Assembly: GCA_021521415.1 (NCBI GenBank)
Contig: JAIQDT010000230.1
Location: 1,405,501-1,469,500, forward strand
Length of the DNA stretch: 64,000 nt
DNA from: Bidens hawaiensis
Lineage: Eukaryota; Streptophyta; Magnoliopsida; Asterales; Asteraceae
Direction: 5' to 3'
Positions 43,833 through 54,230 of this stretch are shown here, piece by piece; position 1 is the first letter of the stretch; each line of letters starts with the position of its first letter. Position numbers and translations under genes: made by a program. Below the pieces are notes generated by a model. That model ran no database searches. It had not been told where the DNA came from and saw nothing but the letters and a program-made list of their open reading frames with translations.

Positions 43833-44580
43833 AGTCCCCCCAGTCCAATGTTCTTCTCATGAATGTTTAATAAAGTGAGGTGAACTTTTGGACTTAAGCA
43901 AAGGGTTTTGAAAAGGGTTTAGTTTTAAGGTTTTCCATGGGGATTCTTCCCGTCGAAGTCCTTGTCACTTGCAGAAATTCCCGACTTTCCTGCTTGATCT
44001 TTGGGTATGATGCGGGTAGGTCTGTAACCTCCTCGCAAGTCAGGAGCGTTGAGTCCCACGTGTGGATTCTCCATGAGGTTTTGGTAGTTTTGAACATAGT
44101 GATCAATTATGTTAAAACCACCAATTCCATCCTGGAGCTTCAAACAATGTAGTTCTCGACGTTCCCGCTATGCGGGGATATTATTCCCGTTTCCGCAAGC
44201 ATTGCCCAGAAGATCCTTCTTGGTTTCAATTCCCTGCGGAGCGCTAGGTATGTGAAGGGTTTTGCCTTAACACTGTACCCGCACTCGTCTTACGGTTACT
44301 TTACTTCCAAGGTGTTCCTGGCGTCAATTCCCTGCGGGTGCTAAGTATGTGAAGGGTTTTGCCTTAACACTGTACCCGCACCTGTCATACATTTACTTGG
44401 TTGCCAAGGTAAGGGGTATTTTCCCGCTTACTTTTGAATCTTTTTGAAATTTTTTGAAATTCGAAGAGTTGGTGAAAGGATAAGAACAGTCCAAACTGCT
44501 GAAACGTCGTGCGACGGTTTCTTCTGACTGTGTTAGGACGTGCAGGAAGTTATGGTGACGTGACAGTACCTGGTCATTCC
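43833..44580 (-). mobile_element. 3' internal non-coding region of LTR retrotransposon (copy 3)
   Basis: Matches 861-1560 inverted. It contains the 98-bp direct duplication starting at 44226 and 44324 (TCAATTCCCTGCGG, then GTATGTGAAGGGTTTTGCC). No coding capacity is evident. Confidence 0.6.
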
Positions 44581-44888
44581 AGACGCTTTTTCAGGCGCGT
44601 GAGCGCGATTTTTCGGGCGCGTGGCCGCGAAATTAATGGTACGCGTCCTTTCAACAGCTGTTGCCAGCTTGCTTTTTGCCACGTGTCATAGTTTCATTGC
44701 ACCTGCGATTTCTCTCTCTTCCGCATTAAATTCATCGCATTAATTGCGATTAGTATATAAAGGGGGAGAGGGTTCTTTGTAATCCACACTTTCACTTTTC
44801 TCTTCATCTTCAAAACGATTTCCGGCGAATACTCATCTTTTCAGTCGAGCATTCTCTTGAAATCGTTTTCTTCTTTCATATCTGCAAG
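44581..44888 (+). promoter_or_regulatory. Promoter and leader of the antisense retrotransposon gene (copy 3)
   Basis: TATATAAA (44754-44761) lies 128 nt before the ATG. Upstream are G-box CACGTG (44680-44685), the palindrome AACAGCTGTTG (about 44653) and a doubled TTTTTC.GGCGCGTG.GCGCGA block (about 44587-44630). The leader is C/T-rich. The order and spacing equal those of copy 1 (511-860). Confidence 0.6.
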
Positions 44889-45392
44889 ATGTCGTCTCAC
44901 GATCTTGAAGCTACAGCCCAGGAGGCTGGGGTGTACGCCGATGACAAGAGTACTGCTGGCGAGTGCCAGTGTGCTCTGCCTGTCGATCTATATCAGTACA
45001 TCGTTAGGAAGTTCATGCTCGAGTCTCTCGAGCCTGAGTTTCCTGAACCCCATCAGACGGTGTATGATGCCCCCAGAGGCAAGATCGGGGTATATGCTGC
45101 ATTCTTTGTCTATGGGAATCTTAGGTTCCCATTGACAAAGTTTGTGTACCGTGTCCTAGAGAGGCACGGTGTACACCTGACCGAGGTGCACCCGATGGCG
45201 ATCGCGAAGATTCGCCACTTCGAGTGGGTGTGCCGGATTCTGGGCATTGAGCCCTTCGTCGACCGCCTGATGACCTTCTATTCTTGGAGGTGCATCCAGG
45301 GGTGGTATACTCTGATAACCCATATAAAGGGTATGAAGACGTGCTCATCTCATCGTACTCAGTATATCCCACCAATAGCAAAGCTATGGTAG
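44889..45392 (+). pseudogene. Antisense ORF of LTR retrotransposon, truncated (copy 3)
   Basis: From the ATG the frame encodes the same 'putative gypsy-type transposon' domain as 1-510 for about 150 residues (VDLYQYIVRKFMLESLEPEF, GKIGVYAAFFVYGNLRFPLT, FYSWRCIQGWYTL). At about 45345 homology to copy 1 stops, and the frame runs into the SINE-like repeat, ending at 45390-45392 with an unrelated tail. Copy 1 stays open past this point, so this is a truncation. The gene runs antisense to its LTR, with the ATG 1056 bp from the LTR edge (1050 bp in copy 1). Confidence 0.75.
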
Positions 45393-45717
45393 GGTCTGAG
45401 GAGGGTAAGATGTAGACAACCTTACCTCAACCCCATAGGGATAGAGAGGCTGCTTCCGGTGAGACCCCCGGCTCGATAGTAGTTTTGCATCAAGCCTTGG
45501 ACATAAGACACAATCATCGGGACACCGGCTGATTGGTGCATGTACCGTTGTCTTTCGGCTATCAACGCCACCACATGATGCCTGATTAACCTTCCGCCAC
45601 TTTTAACGTTATTTTCACGAGATTAGTAAAATAACGTCAAAATTAGTGCAATTTTACTTTTGCCCACCCAAGGGTTTACACATATATACATTATATGTGC
45701 GCACCGCAAGCAGGGCG
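45354..45717 (-). mobile_element. SINE-like retroposon, second copy
   Basis: Homologous over its length to 28127-28512, missing a few internal bases (for example CATAGCACT). It abuts the truncated antisense ORF. The expected target duplication at its right edge is not visible. Confidence 0.65.
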
Positions 45718-47592
45718 TACGAATTTGATCTGAAACCAAACATAAATTATTGTGTGTTTGGATGTTATAAGTAAATATATAAAAATATTGGGTACACGTT
45801 TTCACCTATATCTATACACTCAGTCGTCAAAATCTTGTGTCTGATTTGGCTTTTATGTATGTTAATAGTTAAATATTAAATATACAGTTGGCTTTGTTAC
45901 ACGTGAAAATGAGCTGGAAGTTAATGGGAACGAAGTTACCTTCTATCTTCCACTTCTACTCATGTCCCCGTTTATATTAACGCCTTCTAAATTTATTAAT
46001 CCAAAACCCAGATTTTGTATGGCATCAAGATATCAGTCATTTGAATAGATTGATTCGGGTTTATTTAGTTTGTCGTTTTATAGATTGTATCGCGTAACTA
46101 GAGAGGTATTCTGAGAGGGTCTGTTTACACTTTAATCATACAAAATTTCTATTAATAGCGATATCTAATGTTGTTCATCTTCTGGTTTTATGTTTATAGT
46201 TATCGTTTATAGAGTGATATCAAGATTCTAATTTTACAGCTAGGTTAAAGATGATTGTCATGCCAAATAATCTAAATGATTGAACATGCTATGACGCTAT
46301 ATAATCAATATGTAAGATGATTGTCATACCTATAAATTGTAAGATTCTAATTTTACCATGCCATAAGTTCTTAAACAATGGTTACACAATGATGGTGCGA
46401 GAAGATCTATTGAGAACCGATATCTACATGGTGCGCAAGATCATTATCCCGAGTGTATTACAATGGATAGTATGATATTGTAACGGCTTGTGTGCTATGC
46501 TAGAATGTTTTCATAAGACCTGTTTTGATTATCCTTTAAAATAAAAAAAGATAATGTATGATATAAATAGGGGTGGGCAAGATAAGGGTCGGAACCTTGA
46601 AACCCGGTTACCCGACTCGCAAAACCCTTAATTAGACCCGAATATATAATATGGGTCGGGTAAAGGGTATTTAAATTTTACCTTAAAGGGTTTTAAGGGT
46701 CTGACCTTTTTTCAAACCGTTGACCCGTTTACTAGTTTCTAGATAGATATATATCAGATTCGCAATTAATCTGAAATGTAGGAGAGCTTTGTATTTCATA
46801 TATGATTCATCCGAAAATTTTCAACTACTAAGAAAAATAAAAATAAAGGGCCATAATACTAACTGGAAACATATATAAAGGAATCACTGAATTGTTCGAT
46901 CTCTACATGTAATTTGTGAATGTGAATATTATTTGTATCGGTTCAAATGGTTGATAAACTTTCAAAGTTAGACTTAACTATGTTATTAAATGAAAGTATA
47001 ATTGTTTAACGATTCATATATTAAAGTTATATGTGAGATATGCAACTTGTAAATGCAGAAAATTAGATGTGATTATTGTCTTGGAGGGTAAAGGGTTGGA
47101 CCCTTGAAACCATTATTTATACCCGACCCTTTAATTGATTAAAGGGTAGGATCTCGAGTCTCCGTTTATTCTTAAAAGGATAAAAAGTCTGAGTAAAATA
47201 TTAGGTAAAAAAGTCAAGTCTAACCCTTTAAACAATGATATAAAAGGAAAAGAAAAGGTTTTCTTAATACTTTCTTTGGTTTGTAATAGATATCATGTAT
47301 TTAGTTTTTAATTTCATTAAAATATTATTTGAACAAAATTTGACTAAAACAATAAACAAAAACAAAAATAGTACAACATCCCATAACGAGTGGAAATATT
47401 TGGTAGTAAATTAAATAATTTTGTCGTTTCATTAGAAGCTTCAAGTCGTGTCACCTTCTTCTCCGTATACCTTCGTCTCCATAAACCATATATATATATA
47501 TATACACACTTACCTCTTACTCATTAATAATATTATTATTATTTACATTCCAGCTAACCTGCCACGTCATCATCTTCTTCTTCTTCACAACA
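45718..47592 (+). other. Upstream region of the DUF4378 gene, with hAT-like MITE
   Basis: Around 46571-47235 a block starts TAGGGGTGGGCAAGATAAGG and is rich in ACCCG/GGGTC and AAAGGGTT words, a hAT-type MITE whose right end I could not fix. (TA)n lies at about 47489-47505, with a C/T-rich leader just before the ATG. Confidence 0.4.
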
Positions 47593-49310
47593 ATGGCAGT
47601 TATTCAACCTCGCATGCTCAAAGACTTCCTTCAAGACCAAAACCTCCCGTTCCCACGCCATCGCAAATCGACCATCTCCGTCATCCTCCACGCCGCCGTC
47701 AAATCGCCGTCAGTTCTACGCAAAACCATCTCCCGCCGGTTTTCGAACAGAATTAGGTCAGTGCCACGTGTACATGAGCCTACGATGACCAGAACGACGT
47801 CGGTTACGGTGAAGGATATTCTCCGGTGGAAGTCGTTTCGTGATTTGGTAGATCTGGTGGAGAATGACGTCACGCCGGAGTCACCTCGATGTACGGTTAC
47901 AAACGCCACCACAACGTCTGCTGGTACGCCGAGGAGTAGCTGGTGCGATAGTGATTTCACCGTCGGTGATGATGATGATGATGACTCGCCGGTAGGTTTA
48001 CGTGAATCGGAGGTGACTGATAAGAAGATATTTCACATTAATATCGTCGGTCGCGATCGGAACACCAGAGATCTAAAGGTAATAACTGTGATTCAATTAG
48101 GGTGCAAACGAGCCGATTCTGAGCCTAAGCTCTAGTTTACTGTTTATTAATGTTTTTTTTATTATTTAGAACTATTTTTATATTATTTTTTTTCAAAATT
48201 TTATTATTTATAGTTTTATATATAACATAGTATATATTTTTGTAACCGTAGACGAATTTTTCAAATGGGTTACTGGGTGAATTCATCATTTCAGGATACA
48301 CTCGTCTTTCGATACGGAGGAAACCTTGCCTGAAGGCACGACAGTGCGCATTAAGATAAAACTTATTCAGTTCAAGGATCTATATAACATAATATATATT
48401 ATTTAGTTGTTTTTTCATAACATTATATTAATTAATTAATTAATCATATATAAATTTAATAATATATATATATATAAACACACATAATGTGTGTGTATAT
48501 ATATATTATTAAATTTATATAAATGATAAAACGAGCTGGCTCGAGCTCGATAAACGAAGCTATGGCTCAGGAGGTTCGGGCTCGTTTATTAAATAAAAAC
48601 TTATCTTTAGGCTCGAGCTCGTTGAAGTTTGGCTCAATCGAGCTTTTTCACGAGACAATCTTAACTAGTTTGCAAGCAACTCGGTTCAATTGCAACCCTG
48701 GTTGTGAATTGTGATTTGACCTAAAATTAAGGTTTCTAACCATGTCTAATTTGTAATACAGGATCGAAGAATTGTTGAAGGAGAAGAGGAACAACTTAGT
48801 CCTATTTCAGTCCTTGATTTCACACATGAACATGAACAAGCCTTAACTCCATTTCATCAAATCCTTGAAGATATGGAGATGAAGAATATACCTTCTCTAA
48901 ACAAACGTGTTGAGTCTGTCGACACCGAATCATTTATAATTGAAGAACAATCAATCCAGTTAATGGATCATGTGAAAACAACAAGCTCTATTGACGAGTG
49001 GGACTTACGCTTGGATTGTTTGTTATTAGATTACTTTAGGGATGAGTTGATCACTAGTAAGGATGTGAAGAACAATGGTAGATTAGAATCTAGGGTTTTA
49101 AATGTTGCAAAATGTTGGGTTAAAGGGGAAGATGATGGATGTTTGGAGTGGGAGATGGAAGGTAGAAGAGAAGTATGCGTTCGAGAAATGGATAGAAGAA
49201 CGAATTGGAATGATTTTGAAGATGATCGAGAAGACATTGTGATTGAGATCGAGAAAATGATGCTTAATCACTTGTTAGACGAGTTATCAATTGATCTTCT
49301 TAATGTTTAG
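47593..49310 (+). CDS. DUF4378-domain protein, function unknown
   Basis: Two exons (47593-48078 and 48762-49310) join in frame (AAG then GAT) to 344 aa. The N-terminus is basic and rich in Ser/Arg (ILHAAVKSPSVLRKTISRRF). An internal acidic run GDDDDDDSP is followed by a second half ending in the typical DUF4378 C-terminus, with REDIVIEIEKMMLNHLLDEL then SIDLLNV. Plant DUF4378 proteins include LONGIFOLIA/TRM microtubule-associated proteins, but this short member lacks recognisable TRM motifs. No lesions are seen. The intron carries a transposon. Confidence 0.8.
48097..48703. mobile_element. GAGCTCG-rich hAT-type MITE in the DUF4378 intron
   Basis: The left end TAGGGTGCAAACGAGCC and right end GGTTCAATTGCAACCCT form an inverted pair. 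GAGCTCG words lie near both ends. A dispersed repeat (48245-48350, ACACTCGTCTTTCGATACGG) and (AT)n/(TAAT)n runs fill the middle. The target duplication is not clear. Confidence 0.5.
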
Positions 49311-49728
49311 AACAAACAAATGAAATAATTCCAATTCTTTTCTTAAATTTGTATCCCGCGATAACAAATTGTTAGTGCTGGTGTTTGTCCATAGAAAGTA
49401 GTGATATTTAAAACCGACGTGAAAGTTGGAACGATGTGTTAAATGATATTATGCTATGTTAGTTGTCATTCATCCAACTATGCGTTTTGAAATATCTATG
49501 GAGACATGTCAACTACGTGTTTACTCTCTCGTACATAATTGAAGTTCGGTAGTAGTACATTTCAATATCATTTTTATTTATGTTGTGTTTCCGAAAACAT
49601 TTATTTTCAACGCCAACATTCTTAAAATGTATAATTTATTTAGATATTAAAAACCAAACATAAGACCATTTACAAGATGTGAATCGTTTTCAAGACATAA
49701 AAACCATAGGTAATAGGGTTTGGATCAA
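49311..49728. other. 3' flank of the DUF4378 gene
   Basis: Nothing recognisable. Confidence 0.4.
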
Positions 49729-49908
49729 ATACAAATGATATTAATGTGCTAAACTTGAGAATCAAGTAGAGTAATTATATATACAAGTAGAGTAATTATG
49801 TAATTACTCTATGATAATTACTCTATGATGTAATTATATAATTACTCTACTTGTATATATAATTACTCTACTTGATTCTCACGTTTAGCACGTTAATTTC
49901 ATTTGTAT
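49729..49908. repeat. Near-perfect 180-bp hairpin
   Basis: ATACAAATGATATTAATGTG (49729 onward) through AATCAAGTAGAGTAATTAT is repeated inverted to 49908, giving arms of about 85 bp with few mismatches. Inside, GTAGAGTAATTA recurs so that smaller palindromes nest in the large one. This is a foldback MITE or hairpin-RNA source. Confidence 0.7.
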
Positions 49909-49979
49909 GTTAACCTTCCCCCAAGTATAATATGTATTTCCTTTTTTTTTAGTTTTAAATGATTTAGTATATTATTGAA

Positions 49980-50130
49980 CTAGCTTTTGAACCCGTGTAT
50001 TACACGAGATTTATCAAATAATAAAAATAAAAAGATCCATTATCTAAAAGAAATGAACATAATTATAGGTAAAAAGAAGATTATATATATAGTATAAACA
50101 ATAAGAAGTCTAAAATATCAAATTTACAAA
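49980..50130 (-). mobile_element. Helitron-like 3' end
   Basis: On the minus strand: hairpin CTCGTGTA..TACACGGG (49992-50008), TTCAAAAG, and CTAG (49980-49983). Same architecture as 4569 and 9386. Confidence 0.45.
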
Positions 50131-50141
50131 TTTGATTTTTT

Positions 50142-50490
50142 TATATACAATATTTGCAAAAATTGTTTTGACCAATTACCCGTGAATAACTATGATAAAT
50201 GAGATGAGAGATTAGAGAATTAAAAGAGAAATTATAACCCATTTTTCAAAACTGTTTTGTCTCATGACCCATAGATATGTACGATAAATAAGATGAGAAA
50301 TTAGAGAATTGAAAATGAAATTATAACTCATTTGCCAAAATTATTTTGGCCCATGATCAATGGATAGTTAAAATGAATGAGATGATAAATTAGAGAATTA
50401 GAAAGGAAATTATAACCCATTTGTTAATATGGTTTTTGCTTCATAACCCATGGATATGTAGGATGAATGAGAAGAGAGATTAGGCCTAGA
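50142..50490. repeat. 89-bp tandem repeat, nearly four copies
   Basis: Units begin ATTATAACCCATTT at 50231, 50320 and 50409, with a partial copy before. Each unit ends GATGAGA.ATTAGAGAATT. Copies are diverged, with no coding function seen. Confidence 0.75.
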
Positions 50491-50925
50491 ATAAATGTGG
50501 GATTGCCACATCATCCTCATTATTTTCTTTTATTAGTACATTTATAAGGGTTGAGTTATAATAAGAAGATTAGTTTTCCTAGGAATGATAGGAAATAATC
50601 TTGTCCGTTCATTTTAAAATTGAATGGTTGAGATTAGATTAGAGAGATCATCAAGTGTAAAACAAGGGTAAGGGCAGAATAGGGATAACACATTTGCTGA
50701 CTTTATCTTTCCACATGCAAGGCACATGTCAAATTCCCCCGTCATTTTAAAACGTCCATAACTTTTTTATATGACATTTTTTTTTCAAAACAATTTCACC
50801 ATAAAAACGAGTGTTTTTTTTATCTTTTATATGAGTACCATATTGCTTTATAAGAATAAAAACAATTCGTGGGTTTTTACAAATTGTGTTTTACTATAAT
50901 TGTGTTTTACAAAATGGTGTTATAC
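50491..50925. other. AT-rich spacer with TTGTGTTTTA repeats
   Basis: The motif ATTGTGTTTTAC recurs near 50880-50920 and continues beyond the large insertion at 53691-53850, so these were one block before insertion. Confidence 0.4.
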
Positions 50926-53683
50926 TGTCACACCCTCAAAATCCACTAACGGAGTTTTACCGTCAGAAGATGTGAACTAACAGGATCGGATTCATTAGTT
51001 ATAATCAAACCATAAAACAAAGTTTCAAAACCATGAAAACGTTTACGAGTAATTAAATGCGGAAGCGTAAAACCATAGAAACCAATGTTGCGTCACGCAG
51101 GACGACTTAAAACCCAATGATAACAGTTTTAAGTAAGTTTGCATAATTAAAAGTGTTTCAAGCAATGGATGATCCTAAACCGCGCGCCCGCCTCGGCTAC
51201 CTGAGAATAACATACTAAAAGTGTCAACACAAGGTTGGTGAGTTCACAAGTTTATATAAAATAAAGCGTTTAGCGTTTGCGTTCAGCGTTTTGCGTTCAG
51301 CGTTTTGCGTTACAGCGTTTTGCGTTACCAGATAGTGTTATGTCAATTATATATCTATAGGTAGCTAGCCTATAAAACAAGTATCACTAAGTGTTCGACA
51401 CCGAAGCTGACTGTTTATCATTTGCCTTGCCACCAGGTCTATCCCGACCATGGTATGTGTTTAGCCAAGATTACACCCACTCGACCTCCAGTCGAGTTTA
51501 GCGTTGGGTGGGGTTTGTCAAACCCAGTAGTACTACTCAACAATGACTCGCTATTATCCAATATTAAACGGTTCGATGTGAATGAAGGACTTTAGTTATT
51601 GCGTTTGCCACTTAGTCTTTACAAGTGATATATAATCTATATTAACAAAATCTTAAATGCATTTTCGGAGTATGTTATCTCCCCCAAGTGAAAATCGTTT
51701 AAAATGTTTAAAAGGAGAAAGTGAAACTCACTGTTTGCGAAGTATTCCCAAAATAATTCATCAAGATGCGCGTCACAGAAAAACTCTCTCTAGCGTTCTA
51801 AAACAACAAAGAGATTTTTCTAAGTGTCGGAATATTATCGAGTCTCTAAACCCGGCACATAATACCTATGCACACAACATGTTTCGTGTTTCGTTTGTGA
51901 ATCGTGTGTGACTTTAACAAGTGTAGTTGTGATACGTTACATGTGTAAGCAATTATTTACGTGTCATGTATTCATAAAGTACATCACTAGCAATTACTCC
52001 CCGTAAGGGCAATTTGGTCAGCACATAACAATTAACTAGCAATTATTCCCCACGAGGGCAATTTGGTCAAATCATGACAATCAATTAGCAATTATTCCCC
52101 GCAAGGGCATTTTGGTCAAAACACGACAATGAATTTGCAATCATTCCCCTCAAGGGCAATTTGGTCAAAACACGATAATAAATTAGCAATCACGTTGTTT
52201 CTTGCAACTTTCACAAAACTCAGCAACTAGTTTCTTAACGACAGAATTCTACTTGAAAAACTAGTCTATCCCACCGATCATAGCATCACAATTAATTTAC
52301 CAAAAATCATCACAAAAGCATATATGTCTTAGGTTTTCAGAACATATTCTATTATATTTTTGTTCCACATAGGTTTCCCACAATAATCAAATCATTACAG
52401 CAAACTCATAACAGTCAAATTCATGCGCAACAGAATGTTATTTGAAATTCCCGTTAAACGAAAAATCCAATAAATGCAAGACCACTTGGGTTAGGTCCCT
52501 AACTCAATAAGTCAACTTCCAGAAGTGGAACCAACCCAATTGGTCTCGTAGTTCATGAGATATAATATTTACAAAACAACCTAACAGCAGGTCTAACAAC
52601 TCAGCTTTGCACAACGTTTTTGTAAAATCATAAAAGTTAACTTTTACACGTTCAAAAATTGCAAATTTATTTTCTTTAGAAACTAGACTCAACCTAGTTT
52701 ACTGTAGTATCAATAATCTCAACCAATTTTCACATTTACACCCTGTTACAGTCAATTAAACATCAATAACACAATCTGTCCAGAAACTGTTTGCATCCAA
52801 ACTCAACATATTAACTATCTATGGACCATAATTCATTCATATAACACTCTAGACTCCATAATCACTATCCATGCACATCAATTACACATTACATACATGA
52901 TTAGGGTTTTTGTTTGAACTCAAATCAAAGACACAACAATTAACATGTAGCAATATCAATTCTAGTTATCAAATCATCATCAATACATCATCAAATCAAA
53001 CAAACTCATATGAACACAATAACATGTAAAAATCGGAATCTAGGGTTTGTAGATTAAGTATAAAGGATGCATAGGATAGTCGTTTATACCTTCCTAGCAC
53101 CTTAATCTTCAATCAAAAGCTTGAAAACTTGGTTGTATGTGTGTGTGTGAATGGCGGCAGCCAAGGGAGCCAAGGGGGAGGGGTTCCGATCGGTGTAGAG
53201 GGAGAGGAGAGAAAAAGTGAGTTAGGGTTTAGGTTTATTATTATTAATAATAATAATATGTTACACTCAAGTCCCTCAACTTTCAATTGTTACTTTTCTA
53301 GCTTAATTAACTAGTTCTAGTACATTGAGTTAACGTTTATAACAATGTTATCACACAACACATAAGTCTAACACATAATTATCACATAATTACTGTTTTG
53401 ACGTTTTTCGTTTATTCACCAATCGTTTGCATTTCGGTGCAATTCCCGAAAGACTACACATGTAGTAAGTGTTAAGCGTCATTTAAACCCTAGTTTAAAT
53501 GTAATGAGGTGTGCGTTATAGATTCAGTGATCTTTAAGTTTGAATTGACGGAGTTGAGTTAACGGAGTTAACCTGAAATTGACGATTGTCACATCATTCC
53601 CATGTTAAAGAATTTTCGTCCCGAAAATTTGAGTCAAGTCGTGATGAGTGTCTGAAAAAGTAAGAAAAATTTTCAGTTTGTCA
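50926..53683. mobile_element. Large LTR-like insertion (possible solo LTR)
   Basis: The block starts TGTCACACCCTC and ends about TTTGTCA, interrupting a TTGTGTTTT-rich region. Flanks are TATAC (50921-50925) and TATAT/TATAC (53684-53690), a plausible 5-bp duplication. Near the end it has GAATTTTCGTCCCGAAAATTT, a phrase common near LTR ends of Asteraceae gypsy elements. Inside are a four-copy 49-bp repeat and a GCGTTTTGCGTT array (51267-51330). There are no protein domains over 2.7 kb. Confidence 0.5.
51990..52185. repeat. 49-bp tandem repeat, four copies
   Basis: Units start GCAATTATTCCCC at 51990, 52039, 52088 and 52137, each with AAGGGCAATTTGGTCA. The period is exactly 49 throughout. Confidence 0.9.
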
Positions 53684-54230
53684 TATATACAATTGTGTTT
53701 TATTTTTTCATAGTGTTTTTTGTATTGTGTTTTTTACATTGTGTTATTTAATTGTGTTTTCATTGTGTTTTTGTCATTTTGTTTTTATTTTCATAGTGTT
53801 TTTTACATTGTGTCTTTTTCATTGTGTTTTTCATAGTGTTTTATTTTCTAGCTAAATTTTCGAAGACCTTTTCCAGCAAGGTGGTGGCGGTGGGCGGTGG
53901 TGGTTGTAGGAGATAAGTTAAAATTTAAGTGGGTTTTTAAAATTAAATTAAATGGGTTTTCAATATTAAGGTATTAGACAAAAATACACTCCTTCCTAGT
54001 CTTCTTAGGAAAATCAAACTTCTTATTTGATCTTTTCTCGCATTTATAATGTTATTGCATATTTATAACGTTTACATGCGCCGGAAAATTTATTGCCATA
54101 TATTAATAAACCCAAGAACCGAAATATACTGAATCCATTGGTAAAAGTTTCCGCCTCTATGTCATAAGAAATTACTTCTTGACTTCCGCTATTTTATAAT
54201 TTTGTGAAAGTGATGACTATTATTAGAAAT
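53684..54230. other. Spacer before the receptor-kinase pseudogene
   Basis: TTGTGTTTTT-rich repeat block (53691-53850), then plain DNA. No signal-peptide exon for the kinase is visible. Confidence 0.4.

Noticed and set aside
50231..52185. Tandem repeats considered as a CRISPR array
   Set aside because: Units are directly adjacent with no unique spacers and the sequence is plant nuclear DNA.
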